Below are positions 1-8,027 of a stretch of DNA of 54,209 bases, one piece after another. The notes under the pieces are model-generated. The model made no database searches. It saw nothing but the letters and a program-made list of their open reading frames with translations, and was not told where the DNA came from. The translations under genes and the position numbers were made by a program. Location: contig CAJTKG010000017.1 of assembly GCA_910576935.1 (NCBI GenBank), positions 1 to 54,209 on the forward strand, given 5' to 3'. Numbering within the stretch: the stretch's first letter is position 1; every line of letters starts with the position of its first letter. This DNA comes from an uncultured Muribaculaceae bacterium. GTDB taxonomy: Bacteria; Bacteroidota; Bacteroidia; Bacteroidales; Muribaculaceae.

Positions 1-198
1 CCTGAAAATAGATCCCCCGCCACGACCACGATAGCGGCAGACATCCCCGCGCGTCTAAACCGACCAAACCGATGTCAAACGCACATTGACATTGTTGTAA
101 CAAACCATGGGATCGACGATTTCCCGACCGTCGCTCCATAGCGTTGTGGATTCAGAGACTTCATACCACGTCGAATAACGCAACTTAATATGGCGAAA
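1..198. other. Non-coding left edge
   Basis: No convincing gene is visible here. The minus strand is open over part of it, but the reading has no recognisable domain and runs through the hairpin at 199-229. Positions 126-140, read on the minus strand, give TATGGAGCGACGGTC, a 15-mer that recurs at 54037-54051 inside the palindrome cluster at the other end of the window, so this may be a decayed copy of an interspersed repeat. Confidence 0.4.
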
Positions 199-229
199 GG
201 CGAGTTGCACAAGGGTAGCGCAACTCGCC
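199..229 (-). terminator. Hairpin downstream of the 256-1095 lipoprotein gene
   Basis: A perfect 10-bp inverted repeat (199-208 with 220-229, GGCGAGTTGC/GCAACTCGCC) lies 26 bp after the stop codon of the lipoprotein gene on the minus strand. It is followed by only a short T tract, so it is a plausible but not textbook intrinsic terminator. Confidence 0.55.
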
Positions 230-255
230 TTAGTGTGGTTGTTTTGTCGGTCTGT

Positions 256-1095
256 TTAGAACCAATTACATGTCGGTGAGAATTGTTTGCAAAGCGAACG
301 GATGTCAGTCGGTTCCCATTTAGATGCGTTGTTTTCAACTATATCACGAAGTTGCGCGATTGTATAGTCAACACCATCAACAGTGTAGCTCTCGCGATGT
401 TTTGCCATCTTGTCTATTTGATTGGTAAGGAATGAAGTAAAGCTGCTATAACCTATGGTTTTATCGTTGATGAAGTCAATGGGAGCATGGGCGTTTCTAT
501 ACTTCCAAACAAATTTATATTTGCTGGCATCTAAATTGTTGATGTCTATGCCCATATCTTTGAGAAACACGTTGTCGGCGGTAGTTGAAAAATCAAAAAC
601 ACCGTTTGAAAAGTTCTCGATCGTATATGTTTTGCCTGCGAGATTAAAAGTTTTGTTTTTCTCAAGATCAGCTGTCAGATAGAAAGCTCTTGTGTAATCA
701 TTTGTTTCGTCGCAGTATTGAGACCATGCTTTATAAACGATAGCAAAGTTTTTGTCATTGCCACACATTTTGCCGTCATGGTATACCTCAAACCATATTT
801 TTCCGCGGGCTATAGTGATATATGTTTCGCATACAATAGCAGTGGCATTATTGTTTTTAGGAAGAGTAAACGATGTTGGATTTTTTTCATATTCGTCTTC
901 GTGTAGCTGATCGGTATTGATCCATTTGCTGCTTCCATCCGATTGAGAATAGACACTGCCGAACCAAGCGTGCATAAACAGATTTTTTTTGCCATTAATC
1001 AGATCGTTATATAAATCCTTGTCAGATCCTGTCGGTTCATCGGAACATGCGATTGCAAAGAGGCTCAGGAATGTGAATATCAAGTACTTTTTCAT
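256..1095 (-). CDS. Hypothetical lipoprotein, 279 aa
   Basis: The product begins MKKYLIFTFLSLFAIACSDE, a short signal peptide ending in a lipobox with Cys17 as the lipidation site, so it is probably anchored in a membrane and faces the periplasm or cell surface. The rest is soluble and rich in aromatic and charged residues, and I recognise no domain. It starts 10 bp after the stop of the broken C10-type peptidase at 1106-1607 on the same strand, so the two were probably co-transcribed. Small secreted proteins next to C10 peptidases sometimes act as inhibitors or partners, but nothing in this sequence shows that role. Confidence 0.75.
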   Translation of the reverse strand: MKKYLIFTFLSLFAIACSDEPTGSDKDLYNDLINGKKNLFMHAWFGSVYSQSDGSSKWINTDQLHEDEYEKNPTSFTLPKNNNATAIVCETYITIARGKIWFEVYHDGKMCGNDKNFAIVYKAWSQYCDETNDYTRAFYLTADLEKNKTFNLAGKTYTIENFSNGVFDFSTTADNVFLKDMGIDINNLDASKYKFVWKYRNAHAPIDFINDKTIGYSSFTSFLTNQIDKMAKHRESYTVDGVDYTIAQLRDIVENNASKWEPTDIRSLCKQFSPTCNWF

Positions 1096-1105
1096 ATATT
1101 ACCAA

Positions 1106-1607
1106 TTAGCGTTTTACTTTTATAAATGAAATGTCGTAGTTATATGAGAAGTGTCTGTTGTCGTTCGTGATTTCATTGACGTTTGGATCGTCTAAACATA
1201 TTTTTCGAGTATCAAAAACTCTATCATAATAGTAGCCATTGCCGATGCTGTTATACCCCCAGTTTATATGTACGTAATTCGCTTCTGAAATTTATCTGCA
1301 GATACAATAGCAAACCCTTGATTATTCTCAAAATTAACTACATATAATAATTCTTGTTCGTTTTGTGTACGGCTTTGAGGCGCAGACTTTATAGGAATTG
1401 TATTAGCAACTGATATATTTGAGCGAGAGTCAATTCCATAGAAAGAGGTTCGCGCGTCTATGGCGAGATTACAAATTTCATCTTCATTATAGAATAATGT
1501 GGATGAATTATTATTGTCGGGTATTGGTTGGTTAAATTCGTCAGAACACGAACAAGTCAGGACTATAGTAGTCAGGTAAAAAAACGTTGAATATGGTTTA
1601 AAATCAT
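1106..1607 (-). pseudogene. C10 (streptopain-family) peptidase relic, core deleted
   Basis: Reading the minus strand gives two fragments of one family. The first reads YLTTIVLTCSCSDEFNQP and continues to ELLYVVNFENNQGFAIVSAD, a lipoprotein-like leader followed by the C10/Spi propeptide signature; it runs into TAA at 1264-1266. In another frame the DNA continues YVHINWGYNSIGNGYY and ends SYNYDISFIKVKR at 1106, which matches the C-terminal end of C10 peptidases. The catalytic Cys and His region between them is missing. The first fragment also lacks an in-frame ATG: the ATG at 1605-1607 is one base out, and a base added to the seven-A run at 1578-1584 would restore it. The gene is therefore inactive. 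Confidence 0.8.
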
Positions 1608-1689
1608 AAAGATATTAATTAAGTATGCTGAGTTATTAATAATAACCGCAAATATAATAAACTTTATTAAATATTGAATCGGTATGCAA

Positions 1690-1738
1690 AAAAAATATAA
1701 TTCGGCGGTCAGATTTGGTTTAGAATCTGACCGCCGAA
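1690..1738 (-). terminator. Intrinsic terminator of the dockerin-like protein gene
   Basis: A perfect 15-bp stem (1701-1715 with 1724-1738) with an 8-nt loop lies just past the stop at 1762 on the minus strand. It is followed in that direction by a T-rich tract (the A-run at about 1688-1695). This is a strong rho-independent terminator. Confidence 0.85.
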
Positions 1739-1761
1739 TATAGTATTGAAGTTATAAATGT

Positions 1762-2967
1762 TTATCTTACTATGGTCTTTGAGGTTTTGGCGCCTTGACG
1801 GACGATGTAGATGCCGGGGACGAGGTTGGCGCTGTCGATACGCAGGCCGTTGAGATTGTAGTATTCGGCGGGTGTGTTGTCGTCGGTGATTATTTCGGCG
1901 ACGCCCGAGTTGTCTTCGGCGACGTTTTCTTTGAAGAAGAAGCGGACGTTGTCAAATTTGACGAGGTCTTTTGAGGCGGCTTTGTCGTGAGCTACGATGA
2001 GGCCGAAGTCGAGGACCGAGTTGGCGACGGGATCACGCTTGTCGATGTCCCAGCTGACATCACGTATCAAGCCATTGACGGTCGATTCCAGGGCTTTAGT
2101 GGTCAGTGTGGCGTTAACACCGCCGAGCATGATACTCTGGTCTTTGATGGCAGCTTTTTTTGCCGCGTCGTCGATGGCGATTGTTATCGGGTTGTCCCAG
2201 CCGCTTCTGAAGGCGTTATAGACAGTGGCCGTTTTGCCGTCGCTGACGGCGTGAACGACGGTCTGCTCCTTGTCGTCGTCATTGACGATGCCGTCGCCGT
2301 TGATGTCACCGGGCCAATACTCCATTTCGCCATGTCCGAGATAGAAGCGTGAGTTTAAGGCAATCTCCATCCATCCCACCTGAGCGCCGCCGGTGTCATA
2401 AGCGGCATAGCCCCAGATGTCGTCGGTGACGATTTTGGTTATTTTGCCGTCGTGAAGCTCGAATGTGCCGGTGAAAGGCCGTTCGAGATTAGGTCTGTAT
2501 TTGCCATCGACAAAGTCTACGGCCGTGAAGTAGATGTCGAGACCGGGATCATTGTAATCATCCGGGTCTTCATAATATACCGTTGCGAAACGCGATGGTA
2601 TCGTTATCGTGCCGGCTTCCATGTCGACATGTCCTTTGAGGATTGCGTTGAGCAGGAAGAGGTATCCGATATTGACGTCGCCTTCTTTCTCGGCAAAATA
2701 ATCTTCGACAATCATAGGCTGTTCATAGCAGTTGCCAAAGGGTATACCGTTTTCATCGGGGATGGGGCTGTAATATTCGAGTGCATAACGGCCTTTGACC
2801 TGTGTCTCAAGGTCTGTGATGGTCATGGCGTTTGGAGATGCCGCTTTCGCCGGTGCTTTTGCAGCGGAAATCAGATTGTTGCCGATGACACGTTTGCCTA
2901 TGGGTGAGGCTGCGGCTGATGTTACGGCCAAAATGACCGCCAAGGCTGAAATGTAGAGTTTCTTCAT
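1762..2967 (-). CDS. Secreted protein with dockerin-like loop and C-terminal sorting-like tail
   Basis: The start is placed at 2967 because MKKLYISALAVILAVTSAAA is a clean signal peptide and a TAnnTTTG promoter (3022-3029) sits 55 bp upstream; the longer open frame would start before that promoter. The 401-residue product contains GDINGDGIVNDDDKEQ, a calcium-binding loop of the dockerin/EF-hand type. It ends in a tail reading YYNLNGLRID, then LVPGIYIVRQG, then KTSKTIVR, which resembles the C-terminal domains of many Bacteroidales exported proteins. A cell-surface or secreted location is likely, and type IX secretion is possible given sprA in this window. The enzymatic or binding role is unknown. 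Confidence 0.75.
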   Translation of the reverse strand: MKKLYISALAVILAVTSAAASPIGKRVIGNNLISAAKAPAKAASPNAMTITDLETQVKGRYALEYYSPIPDENGIPFGNCYEQPMIVEDYFAEKEGDVNIGYLFLLNAILKGHVDMEAGTITIPSRFATVYYEDPDDYNDPGLDIYFTAVDFVDGKYRPNLERPFTGTFELHDGKITKIVTDDIWGYAAYDTGGAQVGWMEIALNSRFYLGHGEMEYWPGDINGDGIVNDDDKEQTVVHAVSDGKTATVYNAFRSGWDNPITIAIDDAAKKAAIKDQSIMLGGVNATLTTKALESTVNGLIRDVSWDIDKRDPVANSVLDFGLIVAHDKAASKDLVKFDNVRFFFKENVAEDNSGVAEIITDDNTPAEYYNLNGLRIDSANLVPGIYIVRQGAKTSKTIVR

Positions 2968-3021
2968 GAGACTAAATGTTGTTTTGGTTATTAAAACTGG
3001 TGTGTTTGAAGTAAAGTGTCG

Positions 3022-3029
3022 CAAAGATA
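3022..3029 (-). promoter_or_regulatory. -7 box (TATCTTTG) for the 1762-2967 gene
   Basis: On the minus strand this reads TATCTTTG, the Bacteroidota TAnnTTTG element, 55 bp before the chosen start codon. It supports the shorter start of the gene downstream. Confidence 0.65.
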
Positions 3030-3109
3030 TGTATTTTATTGTAAAAAAGAAAACTAAAACATGAAAAATATTTTCAATATGGCATTGAAGTGTATATTGC
3101 TTTGACTTT

Positions 3110-3155
3110 GGGGAAAATAAAAACGGCCGCCGCGCCATGTGCGCGACAGCCGTCG
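3110..3155 (-). terminator. Terminator after the Spy-like protein gene
   Basis: GC-rich arms at 3124-3135 and 3141-3152 (imperfect, CGGC and GCGC blocks) form a hairpin on the minus strand. It is followed in that direction by TTTTTATTTT. It ends the gene whose stop codon is at 3177. Confidence 0.7.
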
Positions 3156-3176
3156 GTTTACTGTCAAATAACCTGT

Positions 3177-3668
3177 TTAGTTGTTTTTTGTGTTCGGGCA
3201 ATTTGTGTTGTTGCACTCGTTGCTTTGGCAAATATTGTGGTGCCTTTTCTGACCGTGTCCTTTGCGGTATCCTTCGTGTCTGCGGCCTCCTCTGTCAGCA
3301 AAGTTATTCTCTAGGAAAGTGACATATTGATCAGGGGTAAGAATCGTTTTGACCTTTGCGAGGAAATCGCGTTTGCATTGGATGCGATCTGTGCGGCCGT
3401 CTTTTTTGTCGGTTTTTTTGTTGTTTTTGTCGCATGGCATAGATGCGCGGAGCTCTTTAAGCTGTGTTTTCTGAGCCTCGGTCAGATTGAGACCTTCAAA
3501 AGGATTCGGGCATACACGATCTTTGCGGTCGCATTTTTGTACGGGGCAATTCGCGTTTTTGTTACATACACCGTTGTTCTTATTGTCGGGAGCCTTATCA
3601 TTAGCTGCAAAAGATCCGAAAGTTACGGCTGAGAGGGCAAACATTGCCAGGATTAATTTCTTTGTCAT
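3177..3668 (-). CDS. Cys- and His-rich periplasmic protein with Spy/CpxP-type LTxxQ motifs
   Basis: The 163-residue product has a signal peptide (MTKKLILAMFALSAVTFGSFA) and then a polar, Lys/Asn-rich chain. Two LTxxQ motifs are visible (LTEAQ near residue 63 and LTPDQ near 112), the hallmark of the Spy/CpxP family of periplasmic helical proteins linked to envelope stress or metal response. Unusually, the mature part carries about nine cysteines, and the C-terminal 35 residues are full of His, Arg and Asn, which suggests metal binding or disulfide bonding. The family link rests on these motifs only. A TAnnTTTG box at 3726-3733 and a terminator at 3110-3155 mark it as a single-gene unit. Confidence 0.7.
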   Translation of the reverse strand: MTKKLILAMFALSAVTFGSFAANDKAPDNKNNGVCNKNANCPVQKCDRKDRVCPNPFEGLNLTEAQKTQLKELRASMPCDKNNKKTDKKDGRTDRIQCKRDFLAKVKTILTPDQYVTFLENNFADRGGRRHEGYRKGHGQKRHHNICQSNECNNTNCPNTKNN

Positions 3669-3725
3669 GTTTTTTATTTTATGTTTATGGTTATATGTTT
3701 TTCGATTGTTTGATTGTTAGACAGC

Positions 3726-3733
3726 CAAAAATA
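3726..3733 (-). promoter_or_regulatory. -7 box (TATTTTTG) for the Spy-like gene
   Basis: The minus strand reads TATTTTTG, matching TAnnTTTG, 58 bp upstream of the start codon at 3668. The remaining 3734-3926 stretch has no gene and probably contains the left boundary of the accessory island. Confidence 0.55.
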
Positions 3734-3926
3734 ACGCAGGTCTTTTATACGTTAAATGCAATTGAATAAAAATGAATTAATATAAATGATAATCAGTAAA
3801 TTAACCTTTGATTGAGTTTCCTCTTTTTTGCTGATTTTGCCTCTATTTTCTCATTCAGTACATCTTTTGTACATTTCGTTTGTTAATAGATGTTGAGGGT
3901 CGTTTTTACGTTTCAAACCTTCTAAT

Positions 3927-3934
3927 TACTTTTG
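3927..3934 (+). promoter_or_regulatory. -7 box (TACTTTTG) of the integrase gene
   Basis: TACTTTTG matches TAnnTTTG and lies 22 bp before the integrase ATG at 3957. No clear -33 TTTG was found at the ideal distance, so the promoter may be weak or activator dependent. Confidence 0.6.
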
Positions 3935-3956
3935 CGCTCCACAAAGATAATCATTT

Positions 3957-5210
3957 ATGGCTAAAATAGAAAGCAAGAACAAACAAAATCCCAAACTACA
4001 ACAGTCCGAACTCAAAGACGGTCGTGCGAGCCTCTATCTGGAATTCTACCTCGGTCGCTCCGAAACTCCCGTGCTTGACGATGAGGGAAACCAAGTGTTC
4101 TACACTTCGGGGGCTATGACAGGTAAGCCGAAATACAAAGTGAAGCATATCCGCAAGCGTGAGAACCTCAATCTCTACATTTGGCTGCACCCTCGCAACA
4201 CGCAGGAGCGGTTGCAGAACAAGAACACACTCGCCCTCGCCGAGAAGATACGATTTGAGCGTGAGCAGGAGTTTTTGGAGGACAGGGAGGGCTATCGGCT
4301 CAAAAAGGAGCGTCAGCGTGATTTCCTGCAATATTACCGTGACTTCTTCAACGAGAACCCCAACCTCTCACGGATGATGAAATGCTCAATCCGACAGTCA
4401 TACACCAAGTTCATCAACTTTCTACATGAATCGCCGAGGTACAGCCTTTACGACACCGTTCTCCGAATGGAGCAGCTTACTCCCGATATGGTTACGGCTT
4501 TTACCGACTATCTCAAAAAGCACGGCACGGGCGAGGGTCCCAAAGGGATGTACGGTCGTTTCAAAAAGGTTGTCACAGCCGCATTTGACGAGGGATTGAT
4601 AAAGAAGCATCCCTGCAAGGGGATAACCATCAAATGGGATAGGAACTCTTTCTCAAAGGAGATTTTAAGCCCCGATGAGATAAAAAGGCTCATGGCTACC
4701 CGGTACAAGGGGGAGAACACCGAAATGCAACGTGCGTTCATCTTCTGCCTTTTCACCGGCATACGCTGGTGTGACGTGAAGTTGCTGACCTATGCCAATG
4801 TTGACCCGATGACAAAGACACTCCGATTCCAGCAAAAGAAAGTCCGCAACATAAGCAGCCGCAGCTGGGTGACAACACCGCTCACCGATGATATGCTCGC
4901 TCTGGTGGGTGAGCCTACGACCAATGACCACTCGACTGAACCGATATTCAAAATCGGCCCTTATGTGAGCTGTAACCAGCAATTGAAGAAATGGGTTGCC
5001 GAGGCAGGGATACGGAAAAAAATCTCATGGCATTGTAGCCGACACTCGTTTGCGGTAAATCTCCTTTCCAACGGTGCTAACATCAAGACTGTCGCCGACC
5101 TCATGGGGCATTCAAGCATAACGATGACGGAGAAATATCTCCACGTTGTTGACAGCTTGAAGCAGGATGCAATCCACTCCCTCGGCTCAATCAGCTATGG
5201 GATGTCGTAG
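3957..5210 (+). CDS. Tyrosine recombinase (integrase), 417 aa
   Basis: This is a site-specific recombinase of the kind carried by Bacteroidales integrative elements. Residues 20-115 form an Arm-type N-terminal domain, 120-225 the SAM-like core-binding domain, and 235-417 the catalytic domain. The catalytic set appears complete: Arg270 (TGIRW), Lys294 or 295, His359-x-x-Arg362 (WHCSRHSF), His385 (MGHSS) and the nucleophile Tyr394 (EKYLHV). Length is normal for the family, and there is no sign of truncation. It stands alone, with no excisionase, relaxase or conjugation gene nearby, and is followed by repeat-rich non-coding DNA. It most likely integrated the 3.9-8.6 kb island; I could not identify paired att sites. 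Confidence 0.93.
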   Translation: MAKIESKNKQNPKLQQSELKDGRASLYLEFYLGRSETPVLDDEGNQVFYTSGAMTGKPKYKVKHIRKRENLNLYIWLHPRNTQERLQNKNTLALAEKIRFEREQEFLEDREGYRLKKERQRDFLQYYRDFFNENPNLSRMMKCSIRQSYTKFINFLHESPRYSLYDTVLRMEQLTPDMVTAFTDYLKKHGTGEGPKGMYGRFKKVVTAAFDEGLIKKHPCKGITIKWDRNSFSKEILSPDEIKRLMATRYKGENTEMQRAFIFCLFTGIRWCDVKLLTYANVDPMTKTLRFQQKKVRNISSRSWVTTPLTDDMLALVGEPTTNDHSTEPIFKIGPYVSCNQQLKKWVAEAGIRKKISWHCSRHSFAVNLLSNGANIKTVADLMGHSSITMTEKYLHVVDSLKQDAIHSLGSISYGMS

Positions 5211-5221
5211 TTTTTACACCG

Positions 5222-5541
5222 TGGCATTTTTGGCACTTTGGCATTTTGGGAACTCTCCGACCTTGGAGGGTTCTTCCTTTTTTCGGCGGTCATCATCTAT
5301 GAATTTTGGTTTGGTTCAGTACGGGGGTGTATATATAGAACTGAACCAAGACCGTATGGGGCAACGAAAAGAAAAAACAATGCAATCAGCCTGCATTTTC
5401 AGCATTATCCGCATTTCTTAAATTGAAAATGCAGGAAATGCAGAAAGTGTGGCGAAGTCCGACAACAAATCTCAGTAATTACCACCTTGCACACCTTGCA
5501 CTTTTGCACACTTTGAAAATGCCAAAGTGCCAAAAATGCCA
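5222..5541. repeat. Perfect 26-bp inverted repeat pair with nested palindromes
   Basis: Positions 5222-5247 and 5516-5541 are exact reverse complements over 26 bp, built from the words GGCATTTTTGG, CACTTTGG and CATTTT. Inside lie a perfect 9-bp pair (5311-5319 TTGGTTCAG with 5341-5349) and a perfect 12-bp pair (5390-5401 CCTGCATTTTCA with 5424-5435). The nested symmetry immediately downstream of an integrase suggests protein-binding or origin sites. Confidence 0.8.
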
Positions 5542-5998
5542 AGGTTTAATCTTGAACTGACATATATACCGCAACGCCTTATTCCTTGATGAAGTTGACC
5601 GTGCCATTGTACAAAAGTGCAAAGAATGCAAGTGGATGACAACGAGAGAAAAATAAGATACGGCAACGAAAAAAATTGAATATTCGGAGTCGGCAAGATA
5701 CCTTCCGGGTATCCCGAAAGGCAGTATCAACTCCCGACGGTCGATTGATGCCATTATAGTGACTGCGGTCATTACAATGAGGAAAGGCAACGAGAAAAAA
5801 AGGAGTGCAAGGATATGTTTCGGGATTCCTTTTTCTCCGAAAAGCCACTGCCGAAACCGCAGTCACTGCCGTGACCGCTCTTTGTTTTTCTCATTGCCAT
5901 AAGAGGTCGTTTTAGGGTGGAGCGAGTTTATGTTTAGGTATTACCAGTAATCCCCAAACGCTCCACAACATCATCTCCCAATAACGCCCCCTGACACC

Positions 5999-6148
5999 AA
6001 TGACGAAATGACTGAATGACAAAGTGACCAGTCATCCAAATGATTAAATGATTCGATGAATTGATGACTGAATGATTAATCATTTAGATGACAAAATGAC
6101 TGAATGACTAACCAACTAATCATTCAGTCATTTAATCATTCAGTCATT
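5999..6148. repeat. Iteron-like array of ATGACTGA-type 8-mers
   Basis: About 15 copies of an 8-bp unit close to AATGACTG or AATGATTA follow one another. They run first in one orientation (from 5999), then around the palindrome AATGATTAATCATT near 6071-6084, and finally in the opposite orientation. The last part is an exact 16-bp tandem duplication (6117-6132 and 6133-6148, TAATCATTCAGTCATT). Similar arrays occur near ParA-like or mobilisation genes of Bacteroides elements from memory, but no such gene is present here. Confidence 0.75.
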
Positions 6149-6314
6149 CCGTAAATCAATATCAAAGCCAATGCGAAATACAACCACAACACCGTCATGG
6201 AAATTACACCGACTGGAAATTCCTTAGCATATTAGGGAATTTTCCGAGCCGCATTGCGGAGCAACGCTGAAAATATCCCCAATATGCCAAAGGTCAACCT
6301 TTGGAAACCGAAGC

Positions 6315-7007
6315 CTATCTAAAATAATTACGCACATTTTGAATGTGCCGATTCACTATCTCCCAATTTTCTCCATTGGAGGCGGCCTCTCTTAACGTAT
6401 TAATGACACCCCATTTGTCTTTGTAATTGGCTGGCGGATTATTTTCCATAATTTCATCTATGATTGATGTGACACTTCCTGCATACCCTACATAAGTTCC
6501 ATAAGGGATATCGCTGATATTTCTCAAAGTACATCTCCCATAAAATATGACTACTGAATAAAACGGCACCTCAGCAATACCTTCCAATTTCTTTTTAAGA
6601 GCCTCAATATGCCCTTTGTTTTGAAGAATCGGATTGTAAAATCTATGTTTCTCTTTTCCATACGCCAATACTTGTGTCCAATAATTCTGATACCCTTTGC
6701 CAAAAATCCAACCGCTATAATCTTTAACCTCGAACACAATTATTCCGACCTTTGTCACTACAACCGCATCAATTTGCGAATATTGTCCACGATGTCGTTC
6801 CACATACAAATCGTGATATACTGTTATCGCGGGGATATCGTGTTTAAGCAGTTTGAGAACTAATTTGCGCTCTGACCATGTACCCCGATGTGTTTCAGTC
6901 ACGGTACGCAATAAAGCCATACTCTTACGCCATTTATAGATGGCAAAGAATATGGCAATTATTAGTGCTAATACCGATATGAAACCGAACATTACAGTCA
7001 TAGGCAT
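6315..7007 (-). CDS. NERD-domain (nuclease-related) membrane protein
   Basis: The 230-residue product starts with one membrane helix (about residues 6-24, FGFISVLALIIAIFFAIYKW). It continues with a NERD domain (about 40-150), which belongs to the restriction-endonuclease-like fold. Visible family motifs include the GTWSERKLVLKLL start, QIDAVVVTKVGIIVFEVKDYSG (acidic residue plus E-x-K core) and the NYWTQVLAYG segment. Family members are associated with DNA processing, but the substrate is unknown. It is the last gene of the three-gene island operon, 6 bp after its upstream neighbour. The exact start is uncertain: Met1 and Met6 are both possible. Confidence 0.85.
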   Translation of the reverse strand: MPMTVMFGFISVLALIIAIFFAIYKWRKSMALLRTVTETHRGTWSERKLVLKLLKHDIPAITVYHDLYVERHRGQYSQIDAVVVTKVGIIVFEVKDYSGWIFGKGYQNYWTQVLAYGKEKHRFYNPILQNKGHIEALKKKLEGIAEVPFYSVVIFYGRCTLRNISDIPYGTYVGYAGSVTSIIDEIMENNPPANYKDKWGVINTLREAASNGENWEIVNRHIQNVRNYFR

Positions 7008-7013
7008 AATGGA

Positions 7014-7598
7014 TTATAGGTCATCCATAGCTTTTGCTTTGACAGCATCCGTATTTATCTTGTCCCAATATTGAAGTTTGACAAAGCATGAACTTACACT
7101 TTGGTGTTCCAATGAAAGTTGAATATCGCCTTTGGGCGTTTCAAATACTGTCGCATAAGTACATCTATCCATTTTTAAGCGATGTAGTTTATCGCTATTA
7201 TCATTTGGTGATCCATAACCCTGAAATTCTTCAACACATTCAGAGGGCTTGCCGTATTTCTCCGTCAGCATCTTTTTTAAGTGCTGATAGTTTTCCTCCA
7301 AAGATGACCAATCATCTTTTTCAGGGAAAATAACCCCAATGGTATTAACAATGTCCGAATTTTTAAGTGTCGAAACACCAATAATACACCCTTTGAATCC
7401 TGCGAAATCACCTTGCAGGATAGCCGTACCATCTTGTGTCCCAATATATGAGAATCCTGCGGATTTCATTTTGGAAACATACTCACTTAGAGAGCCGTCA
7501 ATGGGAACACCTTTGAATGTGAGATGTTGGTTAGTAGATTGCGCAATAGATGCAATGCAACAAAGCATCAAGGCAATAAGAAATATGATTCTGTTCAT
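7014..7598 (-). CDS. Exported hypothetical protein, 194 aa
   Basis: A signal peptide (MNRIIFLIALMLCCIASIAQ) is followed by a globular domain beginning HLTFKGVPIDGSLSEYVSKM. I recognise the general look of a Bacteroidales secreted protein family whose members open with a FKGVPIDG-like motif, but I know of no assigned function. It contains two cysteines in the ECVEEF and DRCTYAT segments. It lies 18 bp after the upstream lipoprotein gene and 6 bp before the NERD gene, all on the minus strand, so the three are almost certainly one transcript. Confidence 0.75.
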   Translation of the reverse strand: MNRIIFLIALMLCCIASIAQSTNQHLTFKGVPIDGSLSEYVSKMKSAGFSYIGTQDGTAILQGDFAGFKGCIIGVSTLKNSDIVNTIGVIFPEKDDWSSLEENYQHLKKMLTEKYGKPSECVEEFQGYGSPNDNSDKLHRLKMDRCTYATVFETPKGDIQLSLEHQSVSSCFVKLQYWDKINTDAVKAKAMDDL

Positions 7599-7616
7599 CG
7601 GATTGAAAAATTATGA

Positions 7617-8027
7617 TTAGAAAGTAGATTGCTTAATCGGTATGATAGCCTGATTTTCAGGTTCAGTTGACCACTGAACTTGCCATGTCGCACCTCCTAC
7701 TTTGTCAAGGAGTACGAAATTGAACATATTTTGTGTTGGATAGAGTTCATACCTGCCATTTGTTGAATCAGTTGCTAATGCGGTAGTATTCAGTGGTATT
7801 TCAAAGCGATAATCATCTCCTTTTACGCTAAATTGAACTTGCCACATTTTGCCATTGCGAGTATCCAACTTGATAAAAGTCCACATATTATCAGTTGGAT
7901 AAAGTTTGAATGGGAAGAACATCGTTTGTTCATCCTTTGGCTGCTCCTTTTCAGTAGATGTGGCATTTTCACAGTTGGTAAACCCGACCGAAAGCAGGAT
8001 TAACAACATCAAAGACAGTTGCTTCAT
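7617..8027 (-). CDS. Lipoprotein with two tandem WQVQ repeats, 136 aa
   Basis: The start at 8027 gives MKQLSLMLLILLSVGFTNCEN, with a lipobox Cys19; a longer frame would add residues before this signal. The mature protein is an internal duplication of about 45 residues. Repeat 1 reads LYPTDNMWTFIKLDTRNGKM then WQVQFS; repeat 2 reads LYPTQNMFNFVLLDKVGGAT then WQVQWS. Both end in a short IPL- or IPI-containing strand. It is the first gene of the island operon and follows a 250-nt structured leader. Function is unknown; a small beta-rich binding module is inferred. Confidence 0.8.
   Translation of the reverse strand: MKQLSLMLLILLSVGFTNCENATSTEKEQPKDEQTMFFPFKLYPTDNMWTFIKLDTRNGKMWQVQFSVKGDDYRFEIPLNTTALATDSTNGRYELYPTQNMFNFVLLDKVGGATWQVQWSTEPENQAIIPIKQSTF

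Larger units (their letters stand above)
5211..6314. other. 1.1-kb non-coding repeat-rich region
   Basis: No reading here looks like a real protein. The stretch holds a 26-bp inverted repeat pair, nested shorter palindromes, a 12-bp inverted repeat (5756-5767-type sequence AGTGACTGCGGT with its partner at 5856-5867), an iteron array (5999-6148) and a small hairpin (6287-6293 with 6298-6304) just past the NERD gene. Such density suggests a replication, transfer or recombination region of a mobile element whose transfer genes are absent. That interpretation is inference. Confidence 0.6.

Noticed and set aside
75..338. 87-codon minus-strand reading at the left edge
   Set aside because: It crosses the hairpin at 199-229 and overlaps the end of the lipoprotein gene in another frame; no family resemblance or initiation signal.
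5472..5866. Several short minus-strand readings in the repeat-rich region
   Set aside because: They consist of translated repeats, overlap each other in different frames and resemble no protein.
5999..6148. CRISPR array
   Set aside because: Units are 8 bp, contiguous and without spacers; no cas gene is present.
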